A DNA stretch of 19,299 nucleotides from Prevotella sp. UBA1104 (GTDB taxonomy: Bacteria > Bacteroidota > Bacteroidia > Bacteroidales > Bacteroidaceae): contig DCBP01000091.1 in NCBI GenBank assembly GCA_002314055.1, positions 1 through 19,299 on the forward strand. The letters run 5' to 3'. The number at the start of each line of letters is the position of its first letter. The stretch's first letter is position 1. Shown in pieces: positions 7,459 through 15,700 of the stretch. Under the pieces are notes generated by a model. It was not told where the DNA came from and ran no database searches. It worked only from the letters and a program-made list of their open reading frames with translations. A program made the position numbers and the translations under genes.

Positions 7459-7932
7459 ATGAGGAAGAATCTTATTTTTTTTGTTGCTTCCGTATTCACT
7501 ATGTTGGGTACCTCTCCGCTTCATGCGGCAGACAACCTTACTGTGTACAACGGAACATCTTCCACCAAGCTTTCGCTAAACTCCATTAAAGGTTTGACGT
7601 TTGCAGGCGAGCAGCTTATGGTCTACACGACCGAAAAAGAAGCTCCCACCGTATTCAACCTTGCTGATGTCAAAGGTCTTGTCTTTGGCACTACTGCCAC
7701 TTCCATCGGTCAATTGGCAGGCACCAAAGGTCAGTTTAACATTGCCTACCGGCAGGGCATCCTGTCTGCACAAGGCATCAGTTGCGCCAAAACAGCCCTC
7801 TACACCGTGAGCGGTCAGCGCATAATGAGCATCAGCGCATGGGATGGTTCTGCCATTAATACTGAGGGGATGGCCAATGGCGTGTATGTATTAAAAGTTA
7901 ACAATCAGACATTTAAATTCGTAAAGCAATGA
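7459..7932 (+). CDS. Small secreted protein with T9SS type A sorting domain
   Basis: A 157-aa protein with an N-terminal signal peptide (MRKNLIFF..., likely cut after LHA, residue 23). Two short strand motifs follow, each ending in a glycine- and phenylalanine-containing turn: SIKGLTFAG (42-50) and DVKGLVFG (70-77). From about 113 comes a T9SS-like C-terminal domain: ALYTVSGQRIMSI, then GMANGVYVLKVNNQTFKFVKQ at the end. Such domains send proteins across the outer membrane through the type IX system and are usually then cleaved. No catalytic domain is seen; function unknown. Its stop overlaps the next start (ATGA, 7929-7932), so the two genes are probably translationally coupled. Confidence 0.85.
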   Translation: MRKNLIFFVASVFTMLGTSPLHAADNLTVYNGTSSTKLSLNSIKGLTFAGEQLMVYTTEKEAPTVFNLADVKGLVFGTTATSIGQLAGTKGQFNIAYRQGILSAQGISCAKTALYTVSGQRIMSISAWDGSAINTEGMANGVYVLKVNNQTFKFVKQ

Positions 7933-9257
7933 AAAAGACATTTACCATAGCTGCGCTTGCACTGGCTACACTGACCGCAAGTGCACAGACAGACAATACT
8001 CCCAACCGTATGATATTGCAGACTAAAGTGGGAGACAAGGCATACGCCATAGACAAGGTAGACAGTATCTATTTTGCACGCCAAGACGGCAATGTAGTTG
8101 CCACCGTGGAATACAAAAATTATTCTACCGGTGCCACAGGTGATACTCTTTGGGTGGCCGTAACCCGTTCCGGTGAAGACGTAGGCTACTGCATTGACGT
8201 GTTGCCAACCAATACCGCCAAGAAATATGATGACGATACCATGGCAAAATATTTCGAGCAGAAAAACGCACAGAAATTCTACCAAGACTTTACCAATGCG
8301 CAGCTTACCGGTGTAGAGGGCATCAAGCCAAACACTTCTTACACCATCGTAACCTTGGCTTATGACGGCTATGGCGTGCCTTGTGAGACCAGCCGTGCCG
8401 AGTTTACCACCCCTAAAGCACAGCTTGTGGGCAATCCTGGCGTTACCTATACGGTAGACGATGTGAAAGGAACCGAGTTTACACTGACTGTTACCCCTAA
8501 TGCCGACTGCAAAGCTTTCTACTGGTGTGAGTTCGGCAAAGGAGAGGCACAGTCGCAGTTCGAGCAGTGGGGACCTATGTTCGGCTTGGCTAACATGGAA
8601 GACATGATAAAGCAGTTCAGTGGCAATGCTTACGACAATGCGGCTACCAACACTTGGGATGGCTTGAAGCCAAACACAGATTATGAGGTTTATGTAGTGC
8701 CTACTGATGCTAACGGCAACTATGGCGAAATGGTAGTGATACCCGTTACCACAGCCAAGATGGGTGGTGAAGGTGTAGCTCAAACCACCATTACTGTCGG
8801 CAAAATGGGTGGCAATGCTTTAGACGGTTTCTATTTGCCTGTAACCTATACGCCTAACGACCAGACCAGCCTCCATCATGACTTGCTCGTTTCAAAAGCA
8901 TATTATGACGAGAGCATCGGTAGTGAAGACAAGATGAAGGAAATATTGATGTCTGACACTAACCCATTCAACCCATGGGATTCTTATTGGGATCAGATAG
9001 GAGAAGATGCTGCCAACTGGACCGTAGAGCCTAACACCGAGTATTACGCTGTATCTATGGCTAAAAATGCCAACGGTGAGTGGGGACCACTTGCTATGGT
9101 ACACACCAACACCAACCAGTCTGCCAAGTCAGCAGACGCTCAATGCAAGGCTGCTTCAGTTGCCACACGTATTGTCAAGACAGGTACAAAGGCTGTCAAG
9201 ACAGGTGTCGTGCCTGTTATGAAGCAGCAAGGCTTGAAGCTTGAAATGGCTAAATAA
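7929..9257 (+). CDS. Secreted protein with three Fn3-like repeats
   Basis: A 442-aa protein with a clear signal peptide (MKKTFTIAALALATLTASAQ, 1-20), then a short AYAIDKVDSIYFA motif (38-50) common in small Bacteroidetes surface proteins. Three repeats of about 105 residues follow (about 58-162, 172-276, 286-395), each closing with a PNTxY turn: IKPNTSYTIVTLAYDG, LKPNTDYEVYVVPTDA and VEPNTEYYAVSMAKNA. These resemble fibronectin type III-like domains. The repeats are rich in aromatic residues and acidic side chains. Unlike its upstream partner it has no T9SS sorting domain, and its C-terminus (KQQGLKLEMAK) is basic. It carries a short internal duplication (VKTG at 416-419 and 423-426). No enzyme motif seen; surface adhesion is a guess. 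Confidence 0.8.
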   Translation: MKKTFTIAALALATLTASAQTDNTPNRMILQTKVGDKAYAIDKVDSIYFARQDGNVVATVEYKNYSTGATGDTLWVAVTRSGEDVGYCIDVLPTNTAKKYDDDTMAKYFEQKNAQKFYQDFTNAQLTGVEGIKPNTSYTIVTLAYDGYGVPCETSRAEFTTPKAQLVGNPGVTYTVDDVKGTEFTLTVTPNADCKAFYWCEFGKGEAQSQFEQWGPMFGLANMEDMIKQFSGNAYDNAATNTWDGLKPNTDYEVYVVPTDANGNYGEMVVIPVTTAKMGGEGVAQTTITVGKMGGNALDGFYLPVTYTPNDQTSLHHDLLVSKAYYDESIGSEDKMKEILMSDTNPFNPWDSYWDQIGEDAANWTVEPNTEYYAVSMAKNANGEWGPLAMVHTNTNQSAKSADAQCKAASVATRIVKTGTKAVKTGVVPVMKQQGLKLEMAK

Positions 9258-9269
9258 TTGATATTTGTG

Positions 9270-9313
9270 AGGCTGTGTCGTAATTTTGTTTTTACGGCTC
9301 AGCCTTCTTTTTT
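9270..9313 (+). terminator. Intrinsic terminator after the two-gene unit
   Basis: A 14-bp stem (9270-9283 with 9292-9305) has one T-T mismatch and one G-U pair around an 8-nt loop, and is followed by TCTTTTTT. It begins 13 bp after the stop codon at 9257. Confidence 0.9.
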
Positions 9314-9346
9314 ATGCTATGAGGTTTCGACATTTTTCATGCGACG

Positions 9347-10639
9347 TTATATTGTTATTCCGCTCACATTTACCTTCACCTCCGAGTCGTTGCTCTTGTC
9401 AAGTTCCACGCTGAGCATTGCGTTTGTGCTCAGTGAAACCTCATGCGCAGCATAAGCCTTCAGCTCTTGGTAGTTTGTTGGCAGAAAGACAGGAGTGGGT
9501 TGATTTGTCTTTGATGTGAAATAAGGTTTGCGGTTAATCATTGCAGCCGGAGCATAAGTACTACCCGATGCATTGTAGAACCACAACAAGTCTTCTTCGT
9601 CAGGGAGCGTCAGCCAGTCGGTGTAGTATCCCACATGGTGTGCCACAACGATAATGTTACCCTCCACATCCTTGTCCTCAAGCAGAGTATGGATATTCGC
9701 GGCAGCCGTAGGACAGTTAGAGCATTTCTCCGTTGTGAATTCCTCGACTATCACATTCTTAATATATGTGTAGAACGGCACTGTAGAGTTGTTCTCACTG
9801 TTGCCGTCGGCAGCATTGTCGATACCCGTCAGGTTGATAGTCCATTTCGTGTCGGCATCATTTGCCACACCGGGGTCTACCGTGTAGGTGATGTTGGCAT
9901 CCGCCGTGGATTCAAGCGCCTGACTGATGTGAGAGCTGAAACTTCCGAGATTGTCGGCATCCATCGACAGGGTAAATCCGTCTACGGTCTTCGTACCATA
10001 GTTGTGAACGCTGAGAGAAACTTTCAAGGCAGTAGGACTCACCGATGGAGCCGGAACGATAGTAGCCGAAGCAATACCGAGATCGTATTGCGGCATGTTG
10101 CCGCCCGTTACGAGAGCCTCAATGCTCAGCACACCTTCCTGACTGATGTCCTTCCATCCGTCAGTTCCCTGCTTGATATACGATGTGCCGATGCGTTGAG
10201 ATCCCACAGTACTGATTATTTCTACTGAAGCCTTCTGCCTGATGCTGTAGCCTATGTACAGTCCGTCTTCATCACCGGTGATGGTATATGGCTTGTCAAA
10301 CACGAGTTTGTTCCAACCTTTCACCACATTGTTCTTTCCGGTTTTCCTAATCACCAGTGCACTGGAAATATTCTTGCCTTCCTTCTCGCTCCTCACCCAA
10401 GTGATAAGACTGTCGGTGTTAAGCACATTCACCAGTCCTGCCCTCACCCCGGCAATCACATTGCCCTTATAGGCAGAGAGCACCGACTTTGGCAGATAGA
10501 TGGCAGCCTCGTTCCAGCATTTGCCGTCCATCTCGTGTTCCGATGTCGTTGCCACCTCTCCATTACAGAAGCCAATGGAGAGAGTATCCTGCTGTGCCAT
10601 TGCGCTGAGCGACATACAGGCACAGGCTAACGCTCCGAG
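9347..10639 (-). pseudogene. Omp28-like protein with thioredoxin-like CxxC motif, truncated at both ends
   Basis: From an ATG at 10613-10615 this frame gives 422 aa. It holds an N-terminal beta-rich domain (about 10-170), a CARDB-like segment (178-280) and an Omp28-type domain with EEFTTEKCSNCP (C298, C301) and APAAMINRKP. It stops abruptly after VNVSG with ITI and TAA, short of the family C-terminal third, which is found at 7036-7314. At the 5' end the frame continues upstream of the ATG as LGALACACMSLSAMAQ, clearly the core and cleavage site of a signal peptide. A stop (10640-10642) precedes it with no start codon in between, so the first residues of the signal peptide are missing. Any product from the ATG would lack a working signal peptide. 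That ATG is 11 bp past the M6 protease stop. Confidence 0.75.
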
Positions 10640-12657
10640 CTATACTCCTGGTTGAAGAGCGACACGAGATAGTCGGTTGCCCCGTCGAGTTCGTTCCAAG
10701 TAGCCTTGAAACCGCTTGACGTGATGTCAGAAGCAACCAATCCGTCAGGAATCTTCTTTACAAAAGCCAGAGGCAAGGTCTGTGCATCAACACTGATAGT
10801 ATCTGATGTGTAGCTTGCCAATTTGGCTGCAACGTCAAAGTGGTAGTCTGTAAGCGGCAGCAGTCCGTCAACCTTCAGTTCTTCGGGCTGCATGAAAATC
10901 TTGGTATTCAGTCCTCCCACATACTGTCGGTTGCCGTTCTTGTCGAGAGTATATGCACTCACGGCATACTGCTTTGCATCCGGCACATTCTGCCATGTGG
11001 CAACAAAACTGCTGTCCTGTATGTCGCTGACTAATACCGGCTCCGGAGCAGCAAGCTTGAATTTCGTTCCGGCGAGCAGCATGCGTATCGTGTCGTTGCG
11101 CTCCGTAACGTCGTCAATCTTCAGCAAGTCGTTGCCAGCCCACGACTTGAGCTGGTACTGCGTGATATTTGCCGTGCCCGGCATTATGTCGCCGCTTCGT
11201 GTAGCATCGGTAGCCGAACCGTCCACCTCCACGATGTCCACGCGCTGGTGAGCAGGATCCACGTTCACTGTGTTCCCCTTCCATGCCGTCTCGTCCATAT
11301 CGATGTGCCATGTCAGCATACCGTGCCCCGGCAGATACTGGTCCCAGCCGGTCTTCTGTCGGTTCTCAAGGATGAAATACTCGTTGCCGTTTGTTCCGTC
11401 CACTGGAATGCGGTAAGCCTTGTTGCAGTCGACAAGGTTAGGCAGCACGTTGATGCTGTCGGCATTGATGTTGAGGTCAGTATAGTCGAGCCATCCAAGT
11501 TCTGCGCGTTCAAAGGCAGAAAAGGTTGGCGGCGTGTTCATGTCGTTGTTGTAAGAGCCCGAAGCCATAGTGTCCCATGAGCTCAGTCCGAAAGTAAACA
11601 TACCGTAAGACACGTCGTAGTGGTCAGCCAGTCCGAGCACATGGCCGAACTCATGCACGAACGTTCCTATACCGGTAGGCACCTTCGTACCGTCGCTCTT
11701 GTAGCGCAGTTCGTTGCTGCAAGTATAGCGGTCAATCTGTTTGCCGTCGAGCACGAGGTCCTGCTTCCATCCGCTTTCGCCAAGATACCAGGAGTGAGGC
11801 CATATCAGCTCAGTACCGTTAGGCGTGTCAGCCTGTCCGTTGCCGGCATAGAAGAAGTAGATATTGTCCACCTTCCCGTCGCCGTCGGCATCATAGTCGG
11901 CAAAGTTAATCTCACTGTCGAGCGCCTTGCACGATTCTATTATAGCCTCGTAAATCTTAGCGTCCTGTGATGGGGTGTCGCTGCCGTAGTAAGTAGCAGA
12001 CTTAGAGAGCTTCACCGGACCGACGACATCAAACTCCGGGTCGAACTTGTTGAACGACGAAGCATGGTAGAAGTCCACAGCCGAGCCGTTGATGCCCGTT
12101 CCCTCCCATGTAAAACCGGGAGTGTTGAGCAGTCCGTTGAAGAATTCCTTAGGATTGCTTATCGATGTGAAGTTAGTGTCGCTGAACTCCCATAGGATAA
12201 CCAGCGACTTCTGATGACCGATAGTAGGAAAGTCGTTGATGCGTATTTTCTGAGGTCCGCCCTTGGCAGAAGCTTTTTTGACATTTGTAGCGTTGGCAGA
12301 GAAAGCTCTGTTGCTGTTGGCCGCCTTCATTATATTTTCAACGTTCATCCCCTTGACAAATGCCTTAGCCTTAGCGTCGCGGGCAGTGGCATTTTTTGCA
12401 ATAATGCCGCTGCCTGTGATGCGGGAGCCCTTCAGCTGGGCATATTCAAAGGCTTTGCTTTTGGTGTTGTAAAACAGAGGAGTTCCGTCGTCAGCAAGAA
12501 ACATGTGTGCATGTTCGTCGCCACGCATAAATACAGTAATCGTTGTACCGTCAGGTTGCTTCACTGTCTTTGCTTCCGGGTCGGCAGGAATGGCATTTGC
12601 CGTTTGAATTGCTGCAAGTCCAGCCATTGCCAAAGCTGCGAAGATATTTCTTTTCAT
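10627..12657 (-). CDS. M6-family secreted metalloprotease, C-terminally truncated
   Basis: The start is the Met of MKRNIFAALAMAGLAAIQTANA, a signal peptide; a longer frame from 12705 lacks signal-peptide logic. A propeptide-like segment follows (QPDGTTITVFMRGDEHAHMF). The M6 catalytic domain covers about residues 150-450 and contains the zinc motif HEFGHVLGLADH (335-346), a Met-turn region WDTMASG (361-367) and a Ca-loop-like DYDADGDGKVDN (254-265). One Fn3-like domain spans about 536-629. A second begins near 634 but breaks off after DYLVSLFNQEY, ending SSER and TAG. M6 proteases of this group usually continue to a T9SS or other C-terminal domain, so the export or anchoring signal appears lost. 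The catalytic part looks intact (676 aa). A promoter element lies at 12691-12698. Confidence 0.85.
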   Translation of the reverse strand: MKRNIFAALAMAGLAAIQTANAIPADPEAKTVKQPDGTTITVFMRGDEHAHMFLADDGTPLFYNTKSKAFEYAQLKGSRITGSGIIAKNATARDAKAKAFVKGMNVENIMKAANSNRAFSANATNVKKASAKGGPQKIRINDFPTIGHQKSLVILWEFSDTNFTSISNPKEFFNGLLNTPGFTWEGTGINGSAVDFYHASSFNKFDPEFDVVGPVKLSKSATYYGSDTPSQDAKIYEAIIESCKALDSEINFADYDADGDGKVDNIYFFYAGNGQADTPNGTELIWPHSWYLGESGWKQDLVLDGKQIDRYTCSNELRYKSDGTKVPTGIGTFVHEFGHVLGLADHYDVSYGMFTFGLSSWDTMASGSYNNDMNTPPTFSAFERAELGWLDYTDLNINADSINVLPNLVDCNKAYRIPVDGTNGNEYFILENRQKTGWDQYLPGHGMLTWHIDMDETAWKGNTVNVDPAHQRVDIVEVDGSATDATRSGDIMPGTANITQYQLKSWAGNDLLKIDDVTERNDTIRMLLAGTKFKLAAPEPVLVSDIQDSSFVATWQNVPDAKQYAVSAYTLDKNGNRQYVGGLNTKIFMQPEELKVDGLLPLTDYHFDVAAKLASYTSDTISVDAQTLPLAFVKKIPDGLVASDITSSGFKATWNELDGATDYLVSLFNQEYSSER

Positions 12658-12671
12658 CGTTGTGGTTATTA

Positions 12672-12744
12672 GTATGTTAAAAAAGAAGCACAAAGATACA
12701 GACAAGTAAGGATGTGTGTCTTGTCTTGCTGTATCTCTGTGCTT
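12672..12744 (-). terminator. Intrinsic terminator of the giant T9SS cargo gene
   Basis: On the - strand, arms 12729-12744 and 12686-12701 pair over 16 bp with one mismatch; GACAAG (12701-12706) and CTTGTC (12720-12725) can add inner pairs. The stem is followed on the - strand by TTCTTTTTTAAC. It begins 13 bp after the stop of the giant gene. Confidence 0.85.
12691..12698 (-). promoter_or_regulatory. Candidate -7 promoter element for the M6 protease
   Basis: On the - strand this reads TATCTTTG, matching TAnnTTTG, 33 bp before the protease start. It lies inside the 3' arm of the upstream gene's terminator hairpin. No clear -33 element. Confidence 0.5.
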
Positions 12745-12756
12745 AAATTTAAAATG

Positions 12757-15700
12757 TTATTTTACAGTAATCTTGTAAGTCTTGTTGCCCACCTTAGCGA
12801 TATAGATTCCGGCAGGAACACTTACCGTCTCGTTTCCGGCGTTAGCCACCTTGCTGATAGCCTGTCCGCTTGCAGAGAAGATGTTCACCTCGCTACCGTT
12901 AGCATTGATGATGCTGATAGTTCCGTTACCACCGATAACCTTAGCCTGTCCGTTAGTAATCTCGTCGATGCCAGATGTAACGGCAACAGAGTTTGAAAGT
13001 TCAGATTCACCGAGGTCGTAAACAGCACTTACAGCATAAGAGCCGTTGCCCTGAGCCTTAGCAGCTGTTGCAGTAGTAGTCTCGCCGTTCAGCTCTGTTC
13101 CGTTGTAGACGTTATAGCCGAGCAGCTTAGGAGCCTTAGCTTCAGTATACTTGATGTTGTCAATCATCGTTCCGAATCCGTCGAGCACGGTGTGGATAGC
13201 AACATACTTGGCGTCAGCCGGCAGAGTAACCTTAACCTCTTGCCATGTGGCAGTAGCATCGTAGGTAACAGTCTTCACCTTGTTTGTGAACGACTCCGGT
13301 TCCTGGTCGGTACTTGATGTGAGAATCTCGATAGAGTTTGTAGCTTCGTTTGCAGAAGTCATGAACGAGAATTCAGTTCCGCCCTTAACCTCAGGAGAGA
13401 TAAACCAGTCGTCGTCAGCCTCGTTGTTAGTGCGTCCTTCAGCGTCGGCACCGTAATTTCCGAAGTGTATTAAGCACTTCTCGCCTTCGTATGCCTGCCA
13501 CATAGCGGCATCAGGACAACCGGCTTCTCTTGCGCTCCATGTCATCCAAGCCAAAGGTTGGTTAGCATATGGCCAGTAGTTGTTGTAATACTGCACGAAA
13601 GTAAGAGTGAGATGACCGTCGCGGTCTATTGTCTTCCAACCCTTGATATTGTCGGTAGTAAATGTCGGAACATCCTCGAAGTCGAGAGTAACCTCTCTGC
13701 CGTCCATTGTCTCAGGAGCCATCCAGGAAAGGTCTTCGTTTCCGTTCAGAGTCAAGTTTGTAGGAGCAGGCAGAGCAATCTGTGTAGGATTGATCTCCAC
13801 CTCAGTACTGCTGTTGTTGTCTTCATTCTCATCGCCGTCGTACATCACCTCAGCGCTGTAAACATATTCCTTCTGTGCAGCAGTAATATTGAGCGGGAAG
13901 CTGAATGTAGCCTGCTTGCCAATGCCGAGAGCCTCGGTAGACTCCTTCTCGTCGATAGCCTCACCGTTGAGATAGAAGAGCACAGAGTAGTTGTTGGCAA
14001 CCTGTGCACCCTTGTTGGCTACAGTAACGTCGATTGTTGCCTTATCGCCAACCGTAGGATAGTAAGGCTGAGAAATGGCAGTCAGAGCGAGGTCGTTGCC
14101 AGCAGCCTCCTTGATAGTCCAGTTGTCGGCGAATACACGTCCGCTTGGAGTAGGCAGGTAAGCCTCGAGAGCCACCTGAGCTTTCTTACCCTTCAGAGCA
14201 GATAGGTCGAACACGTGTTCAGTCCATCCGTTGTTGCCGTCGAGTTTAACGGCATCACCCATCTCTATGCAGTTCTTGCTTCCGTCAAGAGAAGCCACAG
14301 CCTTTACAGTTGTGCCCTCAGGCAGACCCTCGGTGTGGTGAAGCCATACGGAGAGAACCGGGTTTGTTGCATTTGTAAAGTCAATAATAGGAGTATAGAA
14401 CTTGCCACTTGCAGATCCGGTTCCAGCGTTTATGAATACGAGCTGAAGCTTGTCGTTGTTCTGTGGCTGTACTTTGTCGTTGTAGAAGCCCTGGTCAAGA
14501 GTCCATCCCTGGTCGGCAATCCATGGAGAATGAGTTATGCCTTTGTTTGCGTCAAATGGCTCTGTAAACGGCAAAGTGTAAGGAACACCAAGTACGATAC
14601 CAGCCCTTGCATAACTTGACTCACCTTCATCGTTTGATGCTGTAATGCCGAACACATACTGGTCTTGTGTTGTTGATGCATCCTTTATTTCCACTTCGAT
14701 AGAAGTTTCGTCGCTTGTACCGAGCTTTGTATATTGTGGATCGGCTTTGCTGTCGTATTTATAGATAGTGTAAGTATAAGCCGATGGGTCAACATATCCA
14801 CCGTTCACACCCTCTGTAGGAACAGTCCAACTGAGGTTTGCCACATTGCGAGCTTCGCCCCAAGTAACTTTCAGGTCGCTGACAGCCTTTGGCTTGTCGG
14901 CACCGATAAACTTGCGTATGATGACAGGCCATCCCTCGCCGTCGGCATTTGCTGCTACAATCTTGAAGTCGTTCCATCCGTGAACGGCAGTTACCTTGAT
15001 AGAGCAGTCAGCACCAGGAGCCACGTTAGTCTGCGAGCCGAGTACGTTGCCGTCAAGGTCGTAAACCGTAACCTTTGTCAGACTTGACAGAGTGTTTCCG
15101 TTGATAGCCGTTGCAGGAAGTTTGAATGACAATGTTGCACCAAGAGCACCTTTGGCATCAGGTGTAACATTCAGTGAGCGTACCTTGTCAGGAGCTGTTT
15201 CTGTAGCGATTTCCTTAACGGTAAGGTCATCAACATTCCAACTCTCTCCGTCAAGGTTATAGTTGTACAGTCCGAAGTTGTACAGTCCATTTTCTGCCGG
15301 ACGGAAATAGAACTCCTGTGTTTCATAGTCAGAAGTAGTATATCCGTTCAAGTCGTTGAGCACCTCATTTTGAGCCTCAGGTGTATTACCGGTACCTACG
15401 GTAGTGCGCAGATGTCCGTTTCCGTTCAGTTTATATCCGAAAGCATAAAGCTTGTCGCTTGTCAGACTGAAAGTAGGGGTGATAAACCAGTCGTCGGCAG
15501 TGCCCCATCCTGAAACCAAAGTTTTGTAGTAATTATTCCAATTCCATGTGCGGTAAGAGCCGTTGTTGTCGAGATTCAGAATAGTGTATCCGTTCAGGCA
15601 GTCGGCAGCCGAGAAATCATTAGAATAAGGCAGAGGCAGGTATTTGCCGGCAGTCACGCTGTTCGTCAGTGCTCCGATGCCAGTCTCGCCATGACTTGTG

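Larger units (their letters stand above)
7315..9358. other. Proposed inserted segment carrying two secreted-protein genes
   Basis: This block, about 2.0 kb, separates the two halves of the Omp28-like gene. It contains a promoter element (7411), two + strand genes overlapping by ATGA, and an intrinsic terminator (9270-9313), so it is a self-contained transcription unit. It encodes no transposase or recombinase, and no terminal repeats are visible. The breakpoints are set by where Omp28 similarity stops on each side and are uncertain by perhaps 40 bp. Insertion is the simplest reading; an inversion or an assembly join are alternatives. Confidence 0.45.

Noticed and set aside
9174..9206. 12-bp direct repeat (GTCAAGACAGGT) 21 bp apart
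   Set aside because: It is an in-frame coding duplication (VKTG twice) in the 442-aa protein; most simply slippage, not a regulatory site.
7315..9358. Insertion sequence or transposon
   Set aside because: No transposase, terminal inverted repeats or target duplication were seen, so I call it only a proposed inserted segment.
12658..12705. Earlier start for the M6 protease adding 16 residues
   Set aside because: It would overlap the promoter and terminator and put a second hydrophobic stretch before the proper signal peptide MKRNIFAALAM.
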